Below, piece after piece: positions 1 through 7,347 of a stretch of 64,000 nt of DNA. Made by a program: the position numbers and the translations under genes. Within the stretch, counting starts at the first letter, position 1; each line of letters opens with the position of its first letter. The notes beneath the pieces were generated by a model. That model was given only the letters and a program-made list of their open reading frames with translations, did no database searches and was not told the origin of the DNA. Origin of the DNA: Haladaptatus litoreus (GTDB lineage: Archaea; Halobacteriota; Halobacteria; Halobacteriales; Haladaptataceae); contig NZ_FTNO01000001.1 of the NCBI RefSeq assembly GCF_900156425.1, positions 1,116,001 to 1,180,000 of the forward strand, written 5' to 3'.

Positions 1-41
1 GGAAGACCTCGTTTCCCCGCTCTGAACCGAGCGGTACTGAC

Positions 42-317
42 CTATGCAGGTCGGATAACGAAGTGGTCTGCGTCCTGTTCGACCAGCACCGACCGTTCCC
101 GCATTTTGACGATGTAGCCAGTCACAGTTCGGTCGAGTTCGTGCTCCGCATGGACCCGGACGAGATTGCCGATGACCTGCGCAGACGGCGGTTTTTGTGC
201 CGCTCCGCAGTCGTAAATCGTGAGGAGTTCGTCTCCCTTTTCGGCCTCGTAGACGATGATGTGGGCATGTTGCGGGAGATGCCAGCGACCCTCTCCGACC
301 TGCGCTAGCTTGTTCAT
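42..317 (-). CDS. Small conserved haloarchaeal protein of unknown function
   Basis: A 91-residue soluble protein beginning MNKLAQVGEGRWHLPQHAHI. No catalytic motif or membrane segment is visible; one Cys is present in the stretch TIYDCGAAQK. The frame stays open upstream of this ATG, but the preceding stretch is low-complexity Ser/Arg-rich translation of the dinB 3' end, so the internal ATG is preferred. It lies on the same strand as dinB, 25 bp downstream of the polymerase stop, and may be co-transcribed. I do not recognise the family well enough to name it. Confidence 0.7.
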   Translation of the reverse strand: MNKLAQVGEGRWHLPQHAHIIVYEAEKGDELLTIYDCGAAQKPPSAQVIGNLVRVHAEHELDRTVTGYIVKMRERSVLVEQDADHFVIRPA

Positions 318-342
318 ATCGGGAGTATGGAGTCGATGGTAA

Positions 343-1653
343 TCAAAAGTCGGAAAGCGACACCTGACCGGAACGGGAGTTTTCAGTTCGGGGTTCTTCC
401 GTTTCGGCGTTCGATTCCTTATCCTCGCTCTCTGTCGGTTCTCGCCCGCCGTCCGGTGATTTCTCTCTATTCCCTTCGGATTCGACGCTCTCCGGAGCGT
501 CGAATCCGTCGAGACTGGTCTGGTCGATTTCGGTGAACTGGAGATTCGAGACGCGCACGCCGACTTTTCGAACTCGGTCGTCTGCGAACTCAGAAAGCAA
601 ATCGAGCGCGACGGAGACGACCAGTTCCGGGTCGTCAACTGGGCCGGGAAGCGACCGCTCACGGGTGTGTACGTCGAATGGTGGCGTCACGACCTTCACA
701 CCGATGGTTCGGTACATCGCGTTTCGGTCGCGGGCGCGCTCCGCCACGGCGGTTGCGAGGGTTTCGACGCGGGTGCGTTTCTCCTCGGAATCGCTCGTCG
801 CGCCGGTAAACGCGGACTCGCGCGAGAGGCTTTTCGGTCGCCCCCGCGGCGTAACCTCCCGGTCGTCGTCGCCGCGCGCTCGCTGGTGGAGTTCGCGTCC
901 GCGCTCGCCGAATCGGTCGGCGAGCGCTCGGGGGTCGGCATCGGCCAAGTCGCCAGCCGTCTCGATGCCCATTTCTCGAAGTTCTCGCGCCGTGACAGGG
1001 CCGACACCGTGAATCTCGGCCACGCCGAGCGGGGCGAGAAAGTCGCGGACGGTTCCCGGTTCCACGACGACCAACCCGTCCGGTTTGTCGTAGTCACTTG
1101 CGATTTTCGCGGTGCTCATGTTCGGCGCGACGCCGACGCTCGCCGGGACACCGACCTCGCGCTGGATTCGGTTTTTGACGTGCCGGGCGAACCCCTCCGC
1201 GACCTTCCACGCGGTTCGGTCGGTCACGTCGAGGTAGGCCTCGTCGATGCTCACCTCGCGCACGGTATCCGCGCAATCGTGGAGAATAGCCCGCACGTCC
1301 TCGCTGACGGATTTGTAAAAGTCGATGTCCACGGGACGGTAGTAGCCCGTCGCAGCCGAATCATCGCCAGCAGCTTCCACGACTCCTTTCCGCGGCAGTC
1401 GTTCGAGTGCCTTTCCGATGGCTTGTGCGCTCTCGACGCCGTGTTCTCGGGCTTCGTAGCTCGCGGTTGCGACCGCGCCGTGCGATTCCCCCGCCTCGTA
1501 TCCCATGCCGACGACGACTGGTTCGCCTTCGAGTTCGGGTTCGCGGAGGCGTTCGCAGGCCGCATAGAAGCAGTCCATATCGACGTGGAAGACGATTCGC
1601 TCCTCGCGCTCGTCGCCGACGCCGGGTAAGCGTGAACCGCCGCGGTTCGACAT
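343..1653 (-). CDS. dinB: DNA polymerase IV (Y-family translesion polymerase)
   Basis: 436 residues with the Y-family layout. The N-terminal catalytic motif FHVDMDCFYAA supplies metal-binding Asp25, and the second catalytic motif VSIDEAYLDV carries Asp137 and Glu138. A helix-hairpin-helix region (LGVAEIHGVGPVTARELREMG) and a little-finger domain follow. The last residues, QVSLSDF, form a canonical PCNA-interacting (PIP) box QxxLxxF at the extreme C terminus, joined by an acidic, low-complexity linker of about 60 residues. The role is DNA synthesis past lesions with recruitment to the sliding clamp. Length is slightly above the roughly 350 residues of bacterial DinB because of this tail. Confidence 0.95.
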   Translation of the reverse strand: MSNRGGSRLPGVGDEREERIVFHVDMDCFYAACERLREPELEGEPVVVGMGYEAGESHGAVATASYEAREHGVESAQAIGKALERLPRKGVVEAAGDDSAATGYYRPVDIDFYKSVSEDVRAILHDCADTVREVSIDEAYLDVTDRTAWKVAEGFARHVKNRIQREVGVPASVGVAPNMSTAKIASDYDKPDGLVVVEPGTVRDFLAPLGVAEIHGVGPVTARELREMGIETAGDLADADPRALADRFGERGRELHQRARGDDDREVTPRGRPKSLSRESAFTGATSDSEEKRTRVETLATAVAERARDRNAMYRTIGVKVVTPPFDVHTRERSLPGPVDDPELVVSVALDLLSEFADDRVRKVGVRVSNLQFTEIDQTSLDGFDAPESVESEGNREKSPDGGREPTESEDKESNAETEEPRTENSRSGQVSLSDF

Positions 1654-1792
1654 CAGTTGTGCGTTCTCGCGCCAGTCGAATTAAACTGTGCAAACCGCGG
1701 TGGAAGTGTTCTGGTGAAATTCTGCGCGTGAGGATTTCGAAGGCCAAAAGCACTAAATACAGGTGCTTTGGGCGCTCTACAGCGTGTTCCGG

Positions 1793-1802
1793 CATATTTA
1801 TT
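1793..1802 (+). promoter_or_regulatory. TATA-like promoter element
   Basis: The AT-rich hexamer block catatttatt sits about 28 bp before the ATG of the first HalOD1 gene. An archaeal TATA box here would place the transcript start within a few bases of that ATG, giving a leaderless mRNA. This supports the ATG rather than an in-frame GTG 18 bp upstream. Confidence 0.5.
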
Positions 1803-1829
1803 GGGGGATGTGTGGTAGCGAAGTACGAG

Positions 1830-2177
1830 ATGGATGATTCCACCGAGCGTGAGTCGAGTATCGACGACCGGCCCAGTATTCGGGTCGTCAACGCTATCGC
1901 CGAACACGAAGGGACAACGCCCACGGAAATCAGACCAGTCCTCTACGATATTATCGACCCGGACGCGCTCGATTCTCTGTTTTCGGAGACGCAACTCGGG
2001 AACTCCCGCTCAGACGGCCACGTCAGTTTCGAATACGATGGCCACAAGGTAACGGTGTACAGCGACGGGCGAGTCGAGATAGAACGCCTCCGGGAGAGTT
2101 CGACCGAGTCGCCCGAATCAGTCAGTTCTGTGGAATCTTTCTCCTCGGCATCCGAACCCACTTCCGGTGACAACTGA
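1830..2177 (+). CDS. HalOD1 output domain-containing protein
   Basis: 115-residue acidic protein. The central region (about residues 10-85) has the HalOD1 pattern: a helix with VVNAIAEHEGTTPTEI, the hallmark IIDPDALDSLF, then two short strands (HVSFEYDGHKVTVYSDG). HalOD1 is a haloarchaeal output domain usually attached to response regulators or found alone; its biochemical activity is not established. The C-terminal 30 residues are Ser/Glu-rich and probably disordered. The ATG is favoured over an upstream GTG because of the TATA spacing. A second HalOD1 gene follows about 180 bp downstream on the same strand. Confidence 0.85.
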   Translation: MDDSTERESSIDDRPSIRVVNAIAEHEGTTPTEIRPVLYDIIDPDALDSLFSETQLGNSRSDGHVSFEYDGHKVTVYSDGRVEIERLRESSTESPESVSSVESFSSASEPTSGDN

Positions 2178-2316
2178 TAGATAGCTACTGTCTCACGGGT
2201 GGATCGTCTTTCAACTGGGGACGTCTCCGGTGAAGAACAGTTCTCGAATTTGAATATCGTTGTCGTTATTTCCATGATATTGAACGATTCGCCAGTGGTA
2301 TCCGCAAGTCGTCGAT

Positions 2317-2330
2317 AGATATATACTTAT
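2317..2330 (+). promoter_or_regulatory. TATA-like promoter element of the second HalOD1 gene
   Basis: The run agatatatacttat lies about 30-40 bp before the GTG start of the next gene. Its presence indicates that the second HalOD1 gene has its own promoter rather than depending only on read-through from the first. Confidence 0.5.
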
Positions 2331-2359
2331 CGCGCCTCTGAATCCGAAGGAGTACAATC

Positions 2360-2698
2360 GTGGTTGAACCGCCTACTGATAATCGTATGGGAATCGAAAT
2401 AGAAAATCACGGCGACGACGACTCGTCCGAAACGTCCTCGACGTTCGTCTTCGACATCGAATCGGAGATGGCCAACGGACACACGTGTGCAGGTATCGTG
2501 CGCGTCCTCGCAGAGGTGATGGACGAGCATCCGAACGAGATGCGCCCGCTTCACGCAGTCGTGAACTGTGACGCCATCGACGCCCTGTTCCGTACCCGAC
2601 GGTACGGTGAGGCGCGTGACAACGTCTCCATGACCTTTCACTACGACGTATACGAAGTGACCGTTGACGCAAACGCGAAAGTCGTCGTGAAAGAGTAG
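2360..2698 (+). CDS. HalOD1 output domain-containing protein (second copy)
   Basis: 112 residues. The domain is recognised from AGIVRVLAEVMDEHPNEM, the NCDAIDALF equivalent of the IDPDALDxLF hallmark, and the strand pair VSMTFHYDVYEVTVDANAKV. It is divergent from the neighbouring copy, so the two are paralogues rather than a recent duplication. A GTG start is chosen because the purine run GAAGGAG ends 7 bp before it; ATG at codon 10 is the alternative. Function is unknown beyond a presumed signalling output role. Confidence 0.82.
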   Translation: MVEPPTDNRMGIEIENHGDDDSSETSSTFVFDIESEMANGHTCAGIVRVLAEVMDEHPNEMRPLHAVVNCDAIDALFRTRRYGEARDNVSMTFHYDVYEVTVDANAKVVVKE

Positions 2699-2916
2699 TC
2701 GGTAACAGCTATACAGTACCGTTTACTCACTTCCGTACTGCCGAGAGTGACCAATAAAACCACACCGCAATCCGGAAACAACCGGGAACTTCTTCGGATT
2801 TTTATTCCTCGAACTGCTACCCAAAGGTAGATGAGCTACCCGTGTCGGTGTCCGATGCGAACGATTGGTGCCCTCCCACGTCGCACTGCCGCTGCGTCCC
2901 CGGCGGTGAGCAGGTC

Positions 2917-3489
2917 ATGATGCCGTGGGGTCACGCCGCGTTCGGCTACGTCGTGTACTCGCTTGGCCACCGAATTTGGACGCGCGCGCCGCCCGCCGGA
3001 CTCGCGGTGCTCGCCCTCCTCTTCGGAACGCAGGTACCCGACCTCGTAGATAAAACCCTCTCGTGGGGGCTGCATCTGTTTCCGCAGGGCTACTCCGTCG
3101 CCCACTCCGTGTTCGTCGCGATACCGGTCGGACTGCTGGTTCTCGCCGCTGCGATGTTCAAGGGCCGAACTGCGGTCGGTGCGGCGTTCACGGTCGGCTA
3201 CTGGTCGCATTTGGCAGGCGACGTGCTCCTCCGAATCGTCGGCCGTGACGAGTCGCCGTTCGCGCCCGTCCTCTGGCCCGTCGTGACGCTGCCGCCCTAC
3301 GGCCACGAGGTATCCCTGTTCGACCGTGCGTTCAGCATCATCGGCGCGTTTCTATACTCGCTCTCGACGGAAACGCAGTTGATGGTACTCGCCATCTACC
3401 TCGCGCCGTACTCGCTCGTCTTCGTCCTCTGGCTCATAGACGGCGCGCCAATCGTCGCGGAACTTCGGCAGGCGGTCACGGGACGATAG
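2917..3489 (+). CDS. Membrane-bound metal-dependent hydrolase-like protein (YdjM/DUF457 type)
   Basis: 190 residues from the preferred ATG, starting MMPWGHAAFGYVVYSLGHRI. Family features are an early His (GHAAFGY), LFGTQVPDLVDK, AHSVFV, and the YWSHLAGDVL motif with the His and Asp expected of the YdjM-like membrane hydrolase family. About four hydrophobic segments are visible. An in-frame GTG 75 bp upstream would add a Cys/Pro-rich extension (SDANDWCPPTSHCRC) not typical of the family, and a GGTGAG run precedes the chosen ATG. The substrate is unknown. Confidence 0.75.
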   Translation: MMPWGHAAFGYVVYSLGHRIWTRAPPAGLAVLALLFGTQVPDLVDKTLSWGLHLFPQGYSVAHSVFVAIPVGLLVLAAAMFKGRTAVGAAFTVGYWSHLAGDVLLRIVGRDESPFAPVLWPVVTLPPYGHEVSLFDRAFSIIGAFLYSLSTETQLMVLAIYLAPYSLVFVLWLIDGAPIVAELRQAVTGR

Positions 3490-3522
3490 CGAAACACCGC
3501 CCGGCCGACGAACTCCACTATT

Positions 3523-4860
3523 CTACTCCTCCGTCGCCAGTTCGAACGTGTACAGTCCGGTGAACGTATCGCTCGCGACGACGAGTTCGCGGTTCGCGTC
3601 GTACCGCGCCGTCCACGCCATCGGCGCCTCGCCGAACTGCGCGACTTTGTCGTTCGGCGTGAGCGAGTCCATCCCGTCGTCGGTTGGATACCGGTCAACC
3701 GGATTCGGATTCGTCGGGTCGGTTATGTCGTACAGTACCACTCCCTCGTGCCAGTCGGCGCTGACGATGAACGTCCGTTCACCCCACGGGACGATGCTAA
3801 AGTGGTGGCCCGTCCAGTCGAAACGTCCCGCGAAGTCGTCCTCCGGCATGCGCTGTGCGTTCGGCGAAACGGTAAACCCGACCGGAATCGGATTCGACAG
3901 CGACCCGTCTTTCCACCCGACGTCGAAGACGTGTTTTCCGCCCGGAATCCCCTGTGGTCGCTCGTCGCCCACGACGAGCAACTCGCGGCGAGGGTCGAAA
4001 TGCCCGTGATGTGCGCTCCCGAACGCTTCTTCTCCGACTTGGGCCGTGCTGTACGATTTTTGTTCTCGGTAGTCGAAGCGGCCGATTTCGCTCGGCTTTC
4101 GCGGGTCGGCCACATCGTAGATGATGATTCCGATGAACTCCCCCGACTGATAGAAACAACAGAGGACCTCCCGTTCCGGGTCGACCGTGACGTCGTGGCC
4201 TGCTCCCTGCGGCCCATGCTCACCGACTTTGCGAGGATTCGTCGGGTCGCGCACGTCGTACACGTCGAAGCCGCTCGTCTCTAATCGGTAATTCACCGCA
4301 TAGAGAACTGGCTTCGTCGGATGCGGCGTTACGTTGTGCGATTTGTCGTCCGAGGCGGTGCCGACGACTGTCGGGTTCGCTGGCGACCCGTTTTCCTGGC
4401 CGTAGTCGACGATTTCGAAATTGCCGGGATGGTGTCGCTCGATAGCTCGATAGTACAGTCCGTCTCGGAAATCGAACTTGACATCCAAATTCGGCGCACT
4501 GTTCGGATTGCCGAGATAATGAGCCAGTTTCGGATTGGCGGGGTCGTCGAGGTCGATGAGATACGACCCGCTGATTCCCCACTTCGAACCGAGGATAGCA
4601 TATTTGCCGTCCTCTCGAACGGAAACTTCCGAATAGCCACCGCTGGACGGTTCGTTGCCGGACGGTTGCAGTTGCCCCACTTTCTGTAGCGTCAACTCTC
4701 CAGAATCCTTCTTTTTGCTCGCGGTCGTCCGGGTGTTCTCGGTCGTTTCACCTTCATCATCCATCAACCCGGCACAACCGGCGAGAGCTGTCCCCGATAG
4801 AGCGGTACCGGAAATCCGGAGTAGCTGTCGGCGGGTTGGTGAACGGCGTTCGGAGGGCAT
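3523..4860 (-). CDS. Tat-exported lipoprotein with LVIVD/beta-propeller repeats
   Basis: 445 residues. The N terminus RRQLLRISGTALSGTALAGC combines a twin-arginine signal with a lipobox whose Cys should be lipidated, so the protein is probably membrane-anchored outside the cell. The body contains repeats of the form YDVxDPTNPRKVGEH and YDITDPTNPNPV, the LVIVD motif that folds into a beta-propeller. Several His (ERHHPG, GSAHHGHFDP, GHHFSIVP) resemble metal or selenium-binding-protein-like propellers. No enzymatic assignment is possible. The gene is convergent with the preceding membrane protein, 33 bp between stops. Confidence 0.8.
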   Translation of the reverse strand: MPSERRSPTRRQLLRISGTALSGTALAGCAGLMDDEGETTENTRTTASKKKDSGELTLQKVGQLQPSGNEPSSGGYSEVSVREDGKYAILGSKWGISGSYLIDLDDPANPKLAHYLGNPNSAPNLDVKFDFRDGLYYRAIERHHPGNFEIVDYGQENGSPANPTVVGTASDDKSHNVTPHPTKPVLYAVNYRLETSGFDVYDVRDPTNPRKVGEHGPQGAGHDVTVDPEREVLCCFYQSGEFIGIIIYDVADPRKPSEIGRFDYREQKSYSTAQVGEEAFGSAHHGHFDPRRELLVVGDERPQGIPGGKHVFDVGWKDGSLSNPIPVGFTVSPNAQRMPEDDFAGRFDWTGHHFSIVPWGERTFIVSADWHEGVVLYDITDPTNPNPVDRYPTDDGMDSLTPNDKVAQFGEAPMAWTARYDANRELVVASDTFTGLYTFELATEE

Positions 4861-5051
4861 TGGTAGTCACTTAGGGTAGGTATCTTTACGACAGATTCAC
4901 ACTTTGTTATGGGTCGTCTGAACGAGATACGAAAACGGCAACTGGTTCCTACTGCGTCGGTTCCACTGAAAGCATGTGTAACGGGCATGGCTTGACCGAC
5001 ACAGAACCGACCGTGAGAAAACGCGTTCGGACTGCGGTAGAAACTCCGTTT

Positions 5052-5285
5052 TTACACAGCACGGACTTCAACTGCGTAGTACAACCCACCGACCAGCAAG
5101 ATTCCGAAGATATTGCCGATGACGCCGCCGATAAACATACCCATCGTCCACGGATAGACGTAATCACTTCCACGTGCTTTGGCGTCCCGATAGACGTGAT
5201 ATGCAGGTGCTAAAATGATAGCGAGTACCAAAGCGATGACGCCGACTTCCATTCCACCGGGAACTGGCCCAAACAGAGGAATCAT
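5052..5285 (-). CDS. Small two-helix membrane protein
   Basis: 77 residues starting MIPLFGPVPGGMEVG, with two hydrophobic segments (about residues 13-32 and 50-72) separated by the charged loop YRDAKARGSDYVYP. The frame is open further upstream but the extension is Ser/Lys-rich and sits in the AT-rich promoter, so the ATG is used. Similar short membrane proteins are common in haloarchaea; function is unknown. Confidence 0.65.
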   Translation of the reverse strand: MIPLFGPVPGGMEVGVIALVLAIILAPAYHVYRDAKARGSDYVYPWTMGMFIGGVIGNIFGILLVGGLYYAVEVRAV

Positions 5286-5428
5286 ACCGTAGTTTTTGCT
5301 CGATTGTAGTTTATATTTTGATGATTTCGGCGCCGTGGAATCGATATGTGAGTTTGAACGATACACTTCGTTCAGTGGGGAGACGAGCACGCGCTACGCA
5401 GTACTCGCCGTGTAGTTCGTCGCAAAAA

Positions 5429-5603
5429 TGGGGTCGGAGGGATTTGAACCCCCGATCGACTGATATCTCCGGTGCGCCTCGGAACTCCAGAGGGTCGTCA
5501 ACGCGAGCGATGATCAGTCACTCGCTCGGTATATCAGCTGGAGTTTCGTCCCGGGCGCGTAGCCTCTGGAGTCAGTCGCCATCCCTGGCTTGGCCACGAC
5601 CCC
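5429..5603 (-). tRNA. tRNA-Trp (CCA anticodon), intron-containing
   Basis: The acceptor stem GGGGUCG pairs with CGACCCC, discriminator A, and the T-arm reads GGGGGUUCAAAUCCCUCC. The anticodon stem ACUGA/UCAGU encloses the loop CUCCAGA, giving anticodon CCA (Trp). Exon 1 spans 5566-5603 and exon 2 spans 5429-5464, so the mature tRNA is 74 nt. The splice junctions fit the archaeal bulge-helix-bulge: CUCC of exon 1 pairs with GGAG at the intron 3' end, flanked by the bulges AGA and AUA. The 3' CCA is not encoded. Confidence 0.95.
5465..5565 (-). ncRNA. tRNA-Trp intron carrying a box C/D methylation guide
   Basis: This 101-nt intron contains two antisense elements. One (5483-5494) reads CCCUCUGGAGUU before a CCGA box D variant and is complementary to the anticodon region; the fifth base upstream of the box pairs with C34. 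The other (5530-5537 before CCGA at 5526-5529) reads CUGAUAUA and the fifth base pairs with U39. Haloarchaeal tRNA-Trp introns are known to guide 2'-O-methylation of C34 and U39, and the N+5 rule reproduces both targets here. Box C is a variant (GGACGA) and C' is degenerate. Confidence 0.85.
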
Positions 5604-5646
5604 GCGGGCTTTGATAGGGTGAATCCACCTAAAGGGGTTTCGGTTT

Positions 5647-5871
5647 CTACTCCTCGCGCTCCCGCCAGTCGCAGTCTTGGCACTTGTATCCCGTGATGAA
5701 CGCTGTCACACTCGGCATATAGCCGACTTTCAATACGTCTCCGCCACAGTCCGGACAGTCGCGGTCTGCCTCCTCGATGCTGTCGGCTTCCATTACCGAC
5801 TCGCCTTCGACAATCTCGGCGAGTTTCTTCGGTGTGACCATCCGCCCCTGCACGACGCGATTTTCGACCAT
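5647..5871 (-). CDS. Zinc-ribbon conserved haloarchaeal protein (DUF5795-like)
   Basis: 74 residues. The N-terminal half is highly conserved in style (VENRVVQGRMVTPKKLAEIV) and the C-terminal half has CPDCGG and CQDCDW, two CxxC knuckles forming a probable zinc ribbon. I recall this as DUF5795, a name not verified here. It precedes, on the same strand, nothing close downstream but follows the DUF5794-like gene with a 70-bp gap, so the two may be linked. Function is unknown. Confidence 0.8.
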   Translation of the reverse strand: MVENRVVQGRMVTPKKLAEIVEGESVMEADSIEEADRDCPDCGGDVLKVGYMPSVTAFITGYKCQDCDWREREE

Positions 5872-5941
5872 GGATGAAACAGGAACGGGGAGACAGAAAA
5901 ACGTTACAAGAACGCGTCAGGCGAGAGAGCGAAGGAAATCC

Positions 5942-6880
5942 CTACAGCCACGGACGGCGTTCGTCACCGTCTTCTTCGCCGGGGTAGCCATACGCCGTTT
6001 CGACGGCATCTTCGGCGTCCTCGGCGACATCTTCGGCATCGGCAACCGTGACATCTTCGTTCTTGCCGCCGTCGGTCACTGCGGGGTTGTCCGACGAGTC
6101 CGACCCCTCGTTCGACTGCTGCGGTTGGTCGGGGACTTCCATCGTTGCATCCACCTGTTCGCCGGGGTCGAGCGCCAGCAGGCTGGTGACCGCGAGGACG
6201 GCCAGCGGGGCGCGACCCGGCGCGAGGCCGAGTATCGACAGGGGTAGGACGCCCAGCGCGACCGCGCTCCCGAAGCGGAAGCGGTCTATGTCCACGACGT
6301 CGCGGAGCCACGGGCCGAGCAAGGCGACGGACAGTGCGAAGCCGACACCGCTTCCTGCGGCCGCGGCGGCGTGCAGGACGCGCGTCGTGTCGATGGTCGT
6401 TATCAGCTCGAATCCGGCGGGTTGGAGGCTGGCGAGCATACCGAAGCCGATGATGACGCCGGGACTCGGCAGATATTCGCCGACTCGTGCGCTGGCGGTT
6501 TTCGCGGCGATGGCCGCCATGACCAGCGCGGCGAACCGCTTGAACACGTCCATATTCAGTGCGCTCTCGATGGTCGGCGCGAACGCGGCCTCGACGGACG
6601 CGAGCGCGATGATTCCGACGCCAACCGCGAGGACGGTCATCGCCTGTTCGCGCGGCGTACCGTCCATCTCCGCGAGGATGACGGCGACGGTGGCGCTCCC
6701 GCCGAAGACGAGGAGGCCGACTTGCACGATGCCGACCGGGTCGTCTATCGCTCCGGCGAGAACCATCGCTGGGAAGATGCCGTCAACGAGGGGAAGCCCC
6801 ATGACGGTCGCCAGCAACTTCGTCGCACCGCCTACCTGTTGCTCTAAACGATAGGCGACTGGATGTTGTGAACTACTCAT
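5942..6880 (-). CDS. Haloarchaeal polytopic membrane protein (DUF5794-like)
   Basis: 312 residues with roughly seven or eight hydrophobic segments in residues 20-235, followed by an acidic cytosolic tail of about 80 residues rich in Asp, Glu, Ser and Pro (DQPQQSNEGSDSSDN; EDVAEDAEDAVE). No transporter signature is recognised. The family name DUF5794 is recalled, not checked. The gene directly upstream on the same strand of a DUF5795-like zinc ribbon suggests a conserved pair. Confidence 0.7.
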   Translation of the reverse strand: MSSSQHPVAYRLEQQVGGATKLLATVMGLPLVDGIFPAMVLAGAIDDPVGIVQVGLLVFGGSATVAVILAEMDGTPREQAMTVLAVGVGIIALASVEAAFAPTIESALNMDVFKRFAALVMAAIAAKTASARVGEYLPSPGVIIGFGMLASLQPAGFELITTIDTTRVLHAAAAAGSGVGFALSVALLGPWLRDVVDIDRFRFGSAVALGVLPLSILGLAPGRAPLAVLAVTSLLALDPGEQVDATMEVPDQPQQSNEGSDSSDNPAVTDGGKNEDVTVADAEDVAEDAEDAVETAYGYPGEEDGDERRPWL

Positions 6881-7347
6881 TGACTAGCCACGATAACCCT
6901 GACCCGTGGGTGAAGGGTGTTGATACCTGCTATACGACCGGGAATGCGATTTCGGTCGAAGATTCCGTGCAGGTCGTTTCCCTACCAGTGTGAGTGTGGA
7001 GCACATTTTCGCAAAAATTGCAATCGGAGCAAAGGAGCCGCCACTCGTCCGACCAGCAATGCGCTCTACGATGAGACTGGTAGAGTCCATACCTCTAATT
7101 ATTGTAGTTTTCTGCTTAAGTGTTGCGTGACAGATGCCCCCATGGGGCGCAAAATAGACGTGAAAATAGCTGTCATGGCTACCGTTTATTGTTAGATTCG
7201 ACCATTCACCGAATGTTTTTCAACAAGATATACGTTTGGGGCAGTAGCAGTGAAGAATGCTCACGGGTATGTATAGAAATAGGAAAGCCAATCGTGAGTG
7301 GAGCACAATCACGCAACGTTTTTCAGTAACCGCTACGTTCGCATTAC
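6881..7347. other. Gene-free region upstream of guaB
   Basis: This 467-bp AT-rich interval separates two divergently transcribed genes. I see no credible coding frame or RNA gene. It holds a 10-bp palindrome CCCCATGGGG at 7138-7147 and scattered AT-rich runs that could be promoter elements. No firm TATA box for guaB can be picked. Confidence 0.5.

Noticed and set aside
6917..7195. Short plus-strand frame upstream of guaB
   Set aside because: It is Cys/Arg-rich without a ribosome-binding site or family-like sequence in an AT-rich promoter region.
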